Made by a program: the position numbers and the translations under genes | NCBI GenBank assembly: GCA_015179045.1 | Contig: WHUZ01000047.1 | Span: forward strand, 186,001-250,000 | DNA from: Kalaharituber pfeilii | Lineage: Eukaryota > Ascomycota > Pezizomycetes > Pezizales > Pezizaceae | DNA: 64,000 nucleotides | Direction of reading: 5' to 3' | Notes under the pieces: model-generated | What the model saw: only the letters and a program-made list of their open reading frames with translations | Database searches by the model: none | What the model was told of the DNA's origin: nothing | Shown: positions 28,697 through 40,500 of the stretch, one piece after another | Layout of the letters: every line of letters begins with the position of its first letter | Position numbering within the stretch: position 1 is the first letter of the stretch

Positions 28697-30438
28697 TGTG
28701 ATTATGTGTGTATGAGTTCAAGTTGTATTATTTAGGAGTATGGATGTTGCGTTATTGATGAAGGGAGGCGATGCTTTAAGAACGATGGAAGCGGACAAAA
28801 TGAGGCGGATGGTTTGACAAGCTTAGTTACAATGTGACTGGGGGTGGGTGGGTGGGTTGGGTTGGGTGGGGGGGAAGCAAATAAAAGCAGTTTGAGGGTT
28901 TGGATTGGGGAGGGGGGTATGTGGCGAAGGCCTGTGTAGCTGAAAGGTTTAGATGAAAGTATAGAACTGATTAGATTATTTGAGGGGTACGGGGGGCTAG
29001 ATATGCGGAAATTCGGGCTTCAAAGGGAAGAGCGAAATGGAATTTGTTGAATGGAGGGGGGCAATGAGATAGATAAAAGTGCGATTTTCGGGGGTGTGTG
29101 AGGGGGACGTGGGAGGGTATTGGCAGAGCGGATGCTGTCGTACCGCGCTGCGTAGTTTTCAGAAGGGTGGTGACGGGCGTACAGTAGTCTGGCTAGGGAC
29201 CGGGGGGGTGGGTCTGGGGTGGGGCGCCGTGAGAAAGCGGAAGGAATGGCGAGGCGTGCGTGTGCGGCAGGACATGAAAGAATACCTGATGGAAGCCAGC
29301 GAAGAAGGCCGCGGCGACGGTGGACACGCGGACGGCTATTTTGCTGTGCCCAGGCCATTCCTGCGAGCATCAAGAGCGCCCGCACCAGGCAGCAAGTCAC
29401 GATCACGGCGTGCTTGGCCCGTTGGGGCACGGCTGCCGCTGGCCGCTGGCCACACCCCATCATCGCCCGCCCTCTCGTTTGGCCGGCGCCGGGCAGGGGC
29501 AGGCAGCGCCAAGAGCCGCGGGCTGATCGGCCAGCGCCAGAGGGCTGCCTTCTGCCTTCGTAGCTTCCTGAGCGTGCGCTCCCTGCCGAAGGCAGCTCCT
29601 GAGAGCGCCCGCCCATCCTGGCCCAGCCTGCCCAGCCCGGCGCTGCTCCGCTTTCGCCACTCCCACGAGCCCTAGTGCCGTCGCCATGCGTACCTTGCTG
29701 GATGCGGCATAGCGCGCACCCAACATCTGCGCATAACCAGCGCTGCAGCGCCTGCGCCGGCCCCGGCTCATGCTGTATGACGGGTCACATTTCGATCAGG
29801 ACTGCCCACTTGCGCGCCCCCCGCCGCATGCCCCCAGCCCAGGGATGCCCGCCGAATCGCTGCCCTCCCACTGGCACTGGCTGCGCCTGAACCCGCTGCC
29901 GGTCAGGCTGTGGTCCCTCCAACGCACCCCTTGCTCCCTTGTCCAGCAAAAACGCTGGCTGGACGGCCAGACCAGACGTACGGTAGGGGCCTCTGCAGGA
30001 GCCCAAACAGCAAGACGAGACGGTCATTTCTCCTTCCTGCAGGCCTTTGGTAAGCGCGGCTTGCTCCCCCCTTCCCCAACCCGAAATTAAACACTCCCAC
30101 TAGGATCAACCCTGTACACTGCCCTGGATAACCCCCCCCCCCCCCTAAGGAATCATTCTCAGCCTCGATCTAACCTATTGAGGGTCCTAGCGGATTCATC
30201 TTGTCTCATTAAATGCCCCCAGTTTCTATGGACGTGGGACGTCGACCGCAGATCACTCCAGGAACAGATCGTGAGGAAGAAGAAGCCTGGTCAGAACGTC
30301 ACAAGGCCTGATTCGCTAATGGCAAATGGAAGAGAGCTCAAGTGTTGCCGAAACGGCCCCCAAAAATCGCAAAAGGAAAAGGAAAATATGCACGACGCCA
30401 CTTCCTCACTGCGTTTCCAACGCCTCTACCCCCAATGC
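28697..30438. other. Intergenic region with a GC-rich block
   Basis: This lies between the start of the gene at 28696 and the 3' end of ssn8. The part nearest 28.7 kb is G-rich on the plus strand (GGGTTGGGTTGGG-type near 28850). From about 29100 to 30000 the DNA is markedly GC-rich, with long overlapping open frames on both strands (up to 198 codons) that look compositional. A C run lies near 30131-30145. No gene is supported. Confidence 0.5.
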
Positions 30439-31482
30439 TTACGATAATCCCCTTTGTTTGATCATTCGTGCGAGCTGGTCTTTACAGATCTTATCCGAAA
30501 AGCTTTCCCATATCTCGTACAGCGAGATGATTTCCTGGGTGCAGTCGATAATCGCCTCCATGTCAACGCCCGACTCCGCATACCAGTCGATGAGCTTGTT
30601 TATGCGGCTCTGGAGTGCTTGCCCCCCAACTGAGTTGCCCCCCGCACTCGATGTTACGGCGGCAACGGCTGCAGCAGTTGCATTTGTGGTTGTTGCATGT
30701 ATGCTCGATCTCAGAACCACGGAAAGGAAAATGGCGGTCAATGCGATGATGTGTGGCGGGTACAGCAGTGGTAGGTCCGTCAAGTATGAATCGTTTATCA
30801 CACACCAGGATGCTCCTGCTTCCTCTGGTGTCAAGCCCATCACAGGGCTGAGGTCTTGTAATGTGCGATAAGGATGATGTACAATGAGGTACGAATTCAT
30901 CTCCGAAATCAGGTAGAACTCACATTCTGCGAGTTTAGTAATCTCTCCAGTAATGAAGTCTGTGAAAAATGCATGTGTTAGTAGGAGGGTTCTCATGTCA
31001 ATCTTTCCAGGGAAGAGTGCTCTTGTTGCATGCTATATTTATTTCGTGCTTGTAACATACCCGGCCAAAACGTTCGGGCCTCCGCAGCGACAACCCTAAT
31101 GTGCTGTGGACACTCCTCCATCTTGCAAGCCAAGTACACACATGTTGCTAAAACCAAGTACGGGTTGGTGTCTCGTATCGGTACTCGCGTGTAGAATCTG
31201 CGGAGGTACAACTGTGCTGTTGCTAAAGCCTGCTGTCGTATTTGCATGCGACGCCCCAGTCGAACAATCTCTGTGTACCAGATTAGTTTACTGCAGAGCA
31301 AGCAGAGGAATGAGCAGCTTACGAATGTTGAAGTAAATGCTCAAATATCGCCTATCGGGAAGTGGAAACTGCTTCACAGCCTCCTTGTCCTCACTGTCGA
31401 GTTGGTTTCGCACCTCTGCGAGCTTCTCGCGCGTGAATTGCCAGTGCAGTCGCTGGGACGACGCCCAGTAATTTGCTGCCAT
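30439..31482 (-). CDS. ssn8: Cyclin C, Mediator kinase-module subunit (Ssn8)
   Basis: Exons 30439-30959, 31061-31270 and 31323-31482 give 296 residues. It opens [20 protein letters not shown], typical of cyclin C, and has the cyclin-box core [16 protein letters not shown] and [20 protein letters not shown], then [15 protein letters not shown] and [13 protein letters not shown]. The second fold carries a short Ala/Thr/Ser-rich insert. The acceptor at 31270 was preferred over one 5' of it because it restores [12 protein letters not shown] in phase. Cyclin C pairs with Cdk8 (Ssn3) in the Mediator kinase module in the nucleus. Confidence 0.93.
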
Positions 31483-32316
31483 CAGTTGTTAGTTTGGGGG
31501 GGGCTCGGTGGGGAATTGCTGGACTGTGTAACTGAGAACTGAAATCAGTCGGCGTAAGCACGAGTGGTGAAGGGTCTCTCTCGTGGGCCTCTGTGGCCGC
31601 GGCGGTCTCGTCTGTGTGAAGTGGTTCGAGCAGGCAAGCTCTCGGAGCTTCTACAGTGATAAAACGCCCTCCACAGCTCCCGAAGCCGATGGGTCCGCAG
31701 CGCGCCAAGACTCGAGCCCCAACGACCCGTCCTGCAGCGCAATCGCGAGGCACTGTTGTCTTGACCAACCGTATTCACTCACTTAAGAGGTAAAACACAA
31801 ACGCGCGCTGTGGCGGTCTTGGCTAGCCTCTTAGCGCCAGTGCGCGTGTATTACGCAACGGCACGTGATGATCCCCGAATTACTGCGATGCTACCCTCAA
31901 TAACACGGAGACTGATATTATGAAGGATCTGAGTGCTGAAGTAGGAGACTATTAGATTTTAATAGTCCTGGATATTTCCACTATCAGTAATTGACAGTTG
32001 TCCATTAGGTATCATCATTGAAGAATTGAGCCGTCTGTTGTATTGTCTGGAAGGTCCGTCATTTTTAAAATATTTGTTAGTATATTGAATATAAAGTGTG
32101 AAACATACTTGTCTTTATTTTTATATCATTACTCGTGTACCACCCTGTGGGCTATGGTGAGGATTTTGGTATGTGATACATACTTGACTAAAGTCGTAGA
32201 CCGCTGCTGTTTAAAATTCTAAATATATGGAAGATTCTACTCATTTAAATACTCAAATAATCTGGTGAACTCTGGCCTTAATTTACCTGGATAGCTGTAG
32301 AGGGATTCGTTTAATT

Positions 32317-32400
32317 GGCCTGAATGGCCTGAATGGTCTGGACCTGCCTGGTTGGCCTGGACCGGTCCAGGCGGTCATCACGGCCTGGCCAGGCCAGGCC
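32317..32400. repeat. Tandem 9-mers and GC-rich palindromes
   Basis: Two copies of GGCCTGAAT and diverged relatives lead into the perfect 18-bp palindrome GCCTGGACCGGTCCAGGC (32355-32372) and the 14-bp palindrome GGCCTGGCCAGGCC (32382-32395). Confidence 0.85.
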
Positions 32401-32489
32401 AACAGAAGGACATCACTTGGTTATTTCTTTTCCTTCTTCGCCTTTGTTATTCCTTTTACTTCCTCATGTACTTAATCTCATCATAGCCC

Positions 32490-32640
32490 AAAGGGTAGTA
32501 TACGAGTAATGATATACGGGGTCACCGGGTGGAAGTCGCAAAAAATGTGAAAAATGCAATGCGCATGTGTCGCAGTCGCACAATAGCTATATGAGGTACG
32601 TAGAAGACTAGCGAGCATCACTAGTCAAGTGTCTTTTGGC
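32490..32640. repeat. Dispersed repeat, copy 1
   Basis: This segment aligns by eye with about 44550-44690. Shared words include GTCGC-GTCGC-CAAT, GAG-TGC/ACG and TAGCGAGC-TC-CTA. It is non-coding and diverged. No terminal repeats or target-site duplication could be defined, so the element class is unknown. Confidence 0.55.
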
Positions 32641-33163
32641 CTGGCGGGTGGCGTTTACCACCTCCGTTACAGAGTTGAGATAATGGAGAAGCCGGAGATT
32701 TTATGATAGCAGCCAGAGGATCTTGGCATGAGACTACTAGAGATTAGCCCTGCATTCCTGTATGCATACATAAGTAGTGATACCAAGCTTGCACCAAAGA
32801 GCGCGCTAGCGAGATTAATAGCGCCTGAAGTTCTGCCAAGACCACACTAGCGCGCATTTGTGTTTTACCTCTTATGTTATCATAGTGAATACGGTACTGA
32901 GTACATCACATTCGGCCGGAAAGTTTCTGCAAGGAATCATTGTCGAAAAAGGTTATTTCAACTACTCCCGAAAATCGGGCTTTTCTGTTCTATTTTTTCG
33001 TTTTCAATTGGAATTACGTCTACGCTCGCTTTCAGAGCGCCGTCAACACCGTCTCGCCGATTCTTTTTCAAGCGGCCTGTCGTAGTATCATTCAGCCTCC
33101 CTCAATGCCATCCTCGGCCAAGCGATAAGGCCGAAAATTCTCTGAACAATCGGGCGTTTCCAA

Positions 33164-35752
33164 ATGGATCGAGAGTCTCAACTTGCGCGCGACGCCCGAG
33201 TGCTGAAACTGTGGCAAACCCTAGATACGCGGAAAGAGGGCCATTTGGATCTGGAAGGACTGAGGCAAGGACTGAAGAGAATAGACCATCGTGGGATATA
33301 TCTTTCCTATGCAGACTTGCCCTGTTGCCACAGGCGCAACTTGACTGATTATACTCTGGTATCTAGCCCTAAAAGACGCGGACCATGTCCTCCAAGATAT
33401 ATTGGAGGCTATAGACACCTCCAAGGATGGCCTAATTCAATTTGAGGGTGAGCCAATTGACCCTGGACTCTTACGCTCCAAGCTCACCGAATCTCCAGAA
33501 TTCAAAGAATTCATCAACGCCGCAGATAAAGAGCTTTGGCAGATATTCCATTCCGTTGACCTGGATAGCAATGGAAAAATCGACAAAGCTGAGCTGCGGC
33601 AGGCTCTTGATAAAGCTGGTATTGACGCACACGGGGATCGCTTAGAAGAATTTTTTGAGTTTATGGACAAAAACCGAGATGGCGTAGTCTCGTACGAGGA
33701 GTGGAGGTAAAGTTTATTTCACGAAAAAGGCCTACGGGTGCTCAAAAGGTTAACTTGTTCAGAGACTTCCTTATGTTCATGCCGAATTCCGAGGCCTCCA
33801 TTCATACTATATATAGTTATTACTTGTCTACTGTGAATGTTAATCCTGAAGGCGACGCTCTGCTCAGCAATGAAATCAACCTACAGGGGCTAGGTGTGCT
33901 GGTTTCTAGTTTCCCTTTCCACCTATCTCCTCAATCATGGGGAGCATATGGGAATTGACGTTGGTATCAGGATACTTCCTTGCTGGCGGCCTGGCCGGAA
34001 CTGTGTCGAGAACCGTGACCGCACCGTTTGACAGAATAAAAGTGTACTTAATCGCCCAGACGGACGTCCCGAAGGTTGTCAAGGTTTTGGGGACTGCCGT
34101 TAAGGGCGAGGCGGCTGCGGCAACGAAAGCAGCAGCCAGGCCAATAGAGGAATGTATACGGGCGCTATGGAGGGCTGGAGGCATTAGATCTTTTTTTGCT
34201 GGTATGTATAGGAAGCTATACGGCGCAGACATATATGCTGGATGCGTGGAAAAGTACGGACTAACATGTGATGTGTGCATAGGGAACGGACTGAACATTG
34301 TGAAAGTGCTCCCGGAGTCCGCAATCAAATTTGGCTCATTTGAGGTGACAGAACATATTTCTCTCTTCTCCATACAGAGAACCCACTTGCAAATCTTGAA
34401 ACTAACATGCACTTGCGTGCGCGCGCATAGACCACGAAACGAGCACTGGCTAAACTAGAAGGCGTTGAGGACGTTCGGGATATTTCATCAACATCCCGAT
34501 TTCTCGCCGGCGGTGTTGGCGGAGTAGCCTCTCAGTACGTATAAAACACAATTACTCATGTACCACGGCATACATGTATACTGAAACATATACAAACGAT
34601 TCTCCCTCCTTCTTTTGCTACAGATTCTCAATATATCCCATCGATACAGTGAAATTGTGAGTTTCCATTCGCGGCCAAAAAACATCGGGCTATTTTTTAT
34701 TTGCTTTATGGTAATGGTATCAGTTCTAACATGCACCGCTCTTTCCAGTCGTCTGCAATGCGAATTGGTCGAAGGTGGCCTCCGTGGCAACCATCTGCTC
34801 GCCAACATTGTGCGCAACATGTGGAAAAGCGGTGGGGTATCGGCGTTTTATAGGGGCCTGCCGTTAGGGTTAATTGGGGTGTTTCCTTATAGGTGCGTAT
34901 ATTCCATCCCGTCCATCCATCCATCCATCCATCACCGTACCCTTGTAGAAGTACAATGTACGTTAGCCATTGCTTATGATGGTATCTAATCGCCTTGATA
35001 TATTCAGTGCAATCGACCTCGGCACCTTCGAACTCCTCAAACGGGCATACACAAAACACAAAGCCAAACGCTTGGGCTGCCCGGAGCAGGAAGTGCAGGC
35101 TGGTCCGTTTGTAGTCCTGGGCATCGGCGCGACGTCGGGTAGCGTGGGCGCAAGCGTGGTGTATCCGTTGAACTTGCTCAGGACGAGGTACAGTCTATGC
35201 CGTTACCTTAATGGTCACATGACGATTCACTAATGCGGGAAGCGATGGATGAATGCAGGTTGCAAGCCCAAGGCACCGCTGCGCATCCGCAGACATACAC
35301 AGGACTGAAGGACTGTTTTACAAAGACGTATCATATCGAAGGAGTTAGGGGGCTATTTAAGGGGCTGAGTCCGAATTTGTTGAAGGTATGTACGTCCCTT
35401 TTACTTTTTTTTCTACTTCGTACATATACATTAGTATGGTGCAATGTACTGTACGCGCGCATGTGCGTACTGTGCATTATGTATGTATATTATCCCTGTC
35501 CAGAAGTGGACACGCAGTGCAGTATATACACATATATCATGTGGGAAGCAGTTTGTATGCTGATTTTAGTGGCTTTTGGCGCCAGGTTGTTCCATCCGTG
35601 TCCATTGTAAGTAGAAACCCAGCTTCCTTCCCCGCCTATACATTCCCCCTTTCTCTTTTCTCCTCCCCTCTTATTCTGACAACCCGAATCTGGGTATATA
35701 GTCCTACCTCGTTTACGAATGGTCGAAGAATTTGATGGGATTGAGTGGATAG
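33164..35752 (+). CDS. sal1: Ca2+-regulated mitochondrial carrier (SCaMC/Sal1 type)
   Basis: Thirteen exons (33164-33290, 33367-33447, 33499-33706, 33763-33893, 33971-34201, 34283-34344, 34431-34534, 34624-34656, 34749-34892, 35008-35187, 35259-35385, 35586-35606, 35702-35752) sum to exactly 500 codons. The N-terminal half has four EF hands: the first is degenerate (LDTRKEGHLDLEGL), the other three keep canonical loops (DTSKDGLIQFEE, DLDSNGKIDKAE, DKNRDGVVSYEE). The C-terminal half (from about 183) is a three-repeat carrier with PFDRIK, PIDTVK and PLNLLR signatures. By family it should exchange ATP-Mg or ADP for phosphate across the inner mitochondrial membrane under cytosolic Ca2+ control. 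The 34201-34283 and 33893-33971 introns replace frames that would otherwise run open; the spliced form restores GYFLAGGLAG and FFAGNGLNIVKV. The 21-bp micro-exon is needed to give VVPSVSI before SYLVYEW. Confidence 0.93.
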
Positions 35753-36130
35753 ACAGTTCACGTTCCAAAGTTTCAGAGCTGCCAGTTGGGTAAAATTGCC
35801 TTAGACGGGGCTGAATACATTTCTGTTCACTGGTTTAGGCTGTGTAGAGCGGGGCTTTTCTAATTCTATTTCTATTTTTTTTTTGCTTTCGATATGCATG
35901 TGTGGTTTCCTTTCCTAGGTTGATTCTTTGCGTTGTTCGTTAGGTCATGTATGTGCATAGTCTGGCATCTTTCGGTACTTGGGTGTTGCTTTGGAGGAAC
36001 ATGGTTGAGGTGTTGGGTACGAATGAAGTGAAAAATGAAAGGCGTTATTGGGGTTTCCGAATTAGAAGTTAGATTTTGCGCGCTAGAATGGAAGCTCTCG
36101 TTTATTTTTAGTTTTGGAGGAGGCATAAGA
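35753..36130. other. Convergent 3' region, carrier and rev7
   Basis: T-rich DNA between two converging stop codons. No gene is supported. Confidence 0.6.
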
Positions 36131-37096
36131 CTATGAGAAAGAGGTAGATGTGGATGGCGGTACGCTAGTATTAAGTAGGTCGTCTTTGTATTTGCTTTCC
36201 TCAATCCACATTTCCATGAAGAGGGCGCCAGCTTCGACGGTACGGATGGGCGTGGATTTAGAGTTGGCTGTGGAATAAGGGGGGGATTTATGGTGGGAAA
36301 CTTTTGAGACGGGGCGAGCGGGGGTGGGGACCCAACGTTTGGTGTGCTATGGGGAATTAAGTATGCTAATCTTTATTCACTTGGGACATGGACAGACTTA
36401 CCCCGGACGGCGCAGCCGCATCTTGTTTCAGTTCGATTGTAATCGTAAATGTGCAGTCCTTTGGCAGCTTTGCTAGCTTTGCAGATACGATGCTGATTTT
36501 GCCGAGAGAGGCCCGGAGCTGTTCTTCAATGTCGGCGAGGGTTGTGCCGGAGAGCGAGGTGGGATCGTCAGGGGATTGAAATGGTGTGTGGTGCTCCGCA
36601 GGGGGAACAGTCGGGAAGGAGGAGACGTCCCAGACGTACCGCTCGAGAGGGAGGTTCTCAATCGGGGAGAGGATGACCATGGAGATGCGGGAGACCTTAC
36701 CCTTAGATGGGGCAGCGGACGTTAGTTGCATCGACACTTGCAAGGTTAAGGAATCTGGAGTATAGTGAGAGTGAGGATCTATCAAACCTCTGAGAGCTGT
36801 TCCGCGCAGGCCTCGACTGCGTCCTGGATCCATTTGCACAGAGTTGGGTGGCGGGCCTGCCGGACGGGGTGATTGTAGGCCCGGGTGCTGATGAAGAGGT
36901 CAGGAGAGTAAATCTCTCGTTCGTAGAGAACTGTATGGATAGCGACGGTGAGGAAGTCGGAAAATGTAGCTATGATGCTGGAGAGAGTGGATACGATGGG
37001 ACGCTCGGAGCGGGAAGGGTAGTGGGGCCGTTCTGCGGCTGCATCTTCTTGGTCGGCGTCGGAGCGCTGCGGGTCATGCTCTGGTTTGTGGGGCAT
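36131..37096 (-). CDS. rev7: Rev7/MAD2B, HORMA-domain subunit of DNA polymerase zeta
   Basis: Exons 36131-36346, 36402-36701 and 36788-37096 give 274 residues. After an acidic, Pro-rich leader, the HORMA domain reads FSDFLTVAIHTVLYEREIYS and YNHPVRQARHPTLCKWIQDA, then KVSRISMVILSP, LERYVWDVSSFP and, in the last exon, TVEAGALFMEMWIEESKYKD. In this family the HORMA safety belt traps Rev3 peptides for translesion synthesis. The acceptor at 36701 gives the usual uninterrupted HORMA strand; a nearer AG would put it out of frame. The last exon begins with a basic Pro/Lys/His-rich segment (about 25 residues) not typical of Rev7. The gene is head-to-head with the importin gene, 472 bp apart. Confidence 0.88.
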
Positions 37097-37568
37097 TCTA
37101 CTGGGAGCTCGTGTTCTGGAGAGTGTCGTAAACTGGGGCTGTCGCTGGGAAATCGTTTGGGAGAGATGACGGGTGCTACACCGCGGTTTCGTGGCTACAT
37201 GCTAGCGTGGCCCCGGCGCCGCTGCGCCCCCAGCACGCAGCGTGCCGGTGGACGCGTTTGATTGAATTTCGCGCATCGTGGGCCGGCCAGCTTGTGGGAC
37301 CCTTACAGTGGTTCGCAGAGGCTTGGCGCTGCTGGCGTCTCTGTGGCTTGGCTTGTGGTGGGGCTGCCACAGTTGAAAGGAAGGGTGCAACTCCTTCAGT
37401 ACAAGGCCCTGCAAGTTTCGTGCGAAGCCGTGCCTGACCAAGCACTTCTCAGACACAGATACCCCCCTCCCTCCCTGCGTCCAACCCCTCCCCCCACCCC
37501 ACGCACCGATTGGGCTTTGATTGAGAGACAACTACAAAACACACCTGGTTCGACGTCATTGGAGAAAC
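37097..37568. promoter_or_regulatory. Divergent promoter region, rev7 and kap114
   Basis: A 472 bp stretch between two divergent start codons, with C/T-rich tracts on the importin side (about 37462-37500). It must hold both promoters; no specific site is defined. Confidence 0.55.
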
Positions 37569-40500
37569 ATGGAGCAAGAGTTAGTGATCTCGGAACCTTG
37601 GGTGCCTAGCACGAACGGAGGAAGCTAACTGGAGCTTCTTTGTAGGGTTCTACGCTTACTGGCCGATGTGCAAGCATCGGAGGAGGCTCCTCGAAGAAAC
37701 GCCGAAAGTCGACTACAGAGCTTGTACGGTCATGAAAGTGCGTCTTCAAGAATTCTTCTTTGTGTGTTTGATCGAGACAACAGGCTTTGTTGTTTGTATT
37801 GTCGTATTAGTAACTAAGGGGCTTTATACTTGTGTGTGTGTGCTAGATTTTCCAATTGCTCTCACCAACATCGCAGTTGAGCAGTCCCTCAACCTTAGCT
37901 TCCGTACACAAGCGCTCCTTATCCTGAAGAATTGGGTGCTGGCATGTTGGTCTCAAGCTCTTGAGGATTGGAAGGGTCCACAGGCGAAAGAGGAGGTGAA
38001 GCAGGCTGTTCGAGAACGGATCTTTCCTCTTGTGACGAACGAGGAAAGGAAGATCAGGACTACTTCTGCATATGTTATGTCGAAGATTGCCAGCTCTGGT
38101 AGGTCTTTTTACCTTTGAATAGCATTATGTTTGGGTCCTAAATCGAAAATAACTACAGACTTCCCTGAGGAATGGCCAACTTTACTACCTGACCTGCTGG
38201 GATTGATCAACAACGGGAATAACAATGAGGCTCATGGTGCTCTACGTGTCCTTAGCGGTAAGTAGAAGATCTCGGTAAAAGCTTCTAGCTTTATCTGTCT
38301 GATGCAATTCCTGCTCTACAGATATCATAGAAGACAGCTTCAGCGATGAGCAGTTCTTTGCTGTAGCAAAACAATTGGTTCGGGTGCTCTATGAAACTGC
38401 ATGCACCGATTCGGTATTGCTGCTTACGCTATTTCATTATCAATTTAGCTGCTAACACAAGGTTTAGCGACCCTACAATCTCCGAGCTATAGCAGTCTCA
38501 GTTTTCAGGTCCTGTTTGGAAATCTTGGAGATGGTGAAGTCGGACTATGAGCAGGAGGTTAAGAATTTCCTGAGTGAAGCACTCACTGCATGGGTTCCAT
38601 ACTTCGTCGAGGTTTTAGACCTACCACTGCTGCAAGCAAACGAGCAGTTGTTTCAGGGCATTGTTACCCTGAAAATCCAAGTCGTCAGGGTGAGTCTTCC
38701 CCAGTCACATCCCTGTCAAGTGGCTATCGATAAGCGAATAGTAACATATCAAACCGCAGACTCTGATGAAAATTCGTTTCCAATTTGCGCCACTGCTTAA
38801 TGATTACATGCTCGTACTATTTCAATCCACATGGAATGAACTCAATCAGATAAAAGAGCGCTATGTACAAGAATTTATTGAGAATGATACAGAAGGAAGG
38901 CTTGTTGATGCTGACCATCTGCCTTACAGTCTGGATCTGTTCATTCTGGAGGAGCTAGACTTTGTACAGTTGTGCTTGAAGGCAAAGCCCATAAAAGATG
39001 CAGTTATGGCCCAGCAGAGCGTCCCTTCCCTGGGGACGAGACTAGGGCCTTCCATAGAGCAGCTCATCTATGCCACAATATGCTTGGCGCAGATCACTGT
39101 AGAGGATGTAAGTGTGGGAAGAATGATCAGCTATGGAACCTACTAACGCATCACAGGAAGGGCTCTGGGACATTGACCAAAACATCTTCCTTTGTGAGGA
39201 AGCCTCAGCTACGGCGAACTACTCTCCAAGAACAGCATGCGGGGATCTCATACTTGTGAGTTGAACCCCAAACTTGTGCGGAATCAATCTTAACGGCCTG
39301 GTAACAGAAACTAGCGGACTGGCTGCCTGAAGCAACTGCTTCCACTTTGTGGAACTTTACACAAAGTATTTTCCATTCGGGAAAGTGAGTAACATTAGAT
39401 TCGGTGCGTTTGTGTCAATATACTCACCTCCTCCAGCCGAAAAACACAGGAATCCGTCCTATATGTATGGGATCAAATACTTACCGAATGGAGTGAGGGC
39501 GATTCTCAATTGGATGCAAACATTGCTTGCGGTTTAGTTCAACATATTACAAAGGCTATCTCCAGTACTCAGGCAGGCGAGGTATTCTTGCGAGCGCGAG
39601 GATACCTCCTTGCTGGGACTCTTGCAAAGACCTCTGCAGATGTTCGAGGTCAACAGGCTAAGGTATTTTTAGAACAAACGATACATGCTGCCACTCAGGA
39701 TCCAGATGGTGTGGTCCAGATATCGTGCTTGAAGGTGCTCCAGAAGTAAGTTTCACTACAGTTACATTAGTACACGGTAAATTCTGATTTTTTGGCTTAG
39801 GTACTGTGAAACACTTGATGCATTGGTTATTCCGTATCAAAAGAACATTATTTCTGCTATTGCTGCATTTATCTCGAATAACCCTCAAGGCGAACCCGAA
39901 GACAGCCAGGACGTTCTAGCAGTGTTAACGGAGACACTCCGAGCAGCTATTAGCTTGAATCATGGCGTAATTGTAGAGCCAGAATCCCGGGTTGTTGATT
40001 TGCTTTTCAGTATTGCAAATCTTGGTGAAGGAAATTTCTACCTTGCTGGACTTATTTCCGATGCGTTTGAGGAGTTTTGCGAAGAGCTTTGCAATGAATT
40101 TATCCCGCTTTGCGAGAAAGTTCTACCTCCAATCACTCAAGCACTAGATAATGGAGTGCGGGATACAGAAACTCCGATGACTGGCGTAAGGACTGGCCCC
40201 ATGTTCATTGTTTAAACTTGGTATACTGATATACGAGAGTAGTTTGCTGCAAATTTGCTTTCCCTACTGGCACAGAACGGCGCAGAGCCACTTCCAAATG
40301 GATTTGTCGCTACCATTGTTCCAAGGCTGGCGAGGTTGCTGTTGACTTCAACGGATAGTGATCTTCTCCAGGCGGGATGCGAGGCATTAAAGCATACCGT
40401 ACACCATGATCCAAAGCAGGTTCTAGAATGGTGAGAAATTGATGATTTCTTCTAATTGGTACATAGCACTGAATTCGAATCTACACAGGCGTGACGAGAA

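Larger units (their letters stand above)
31483..33163. other. Intergenic region with palindromes and a repeat copy
   Basis: This lies between the divergent starts of ssn8 (-) and the carrier gene (+). It holds a degenerate 9-bp tandem (GGCCTGAAT type) running into GC-rich palindromes (32317-32400) and one copy of a dispersed repeat (about 32490-32640). A 17-bp word TCTTGGCATGAGACTAC at about 32721 recurs at about 46141. Open frames at 32858-33128 lack protein character. Confidence 0.5.

Noticed and set aside
29020..29675. Overlapping 198-codon frames on both strands
   Set aside because: Both arise in GC-rich DNA with few stop codons; compositions are Arg/Pro/Ala-rich with no domain character.
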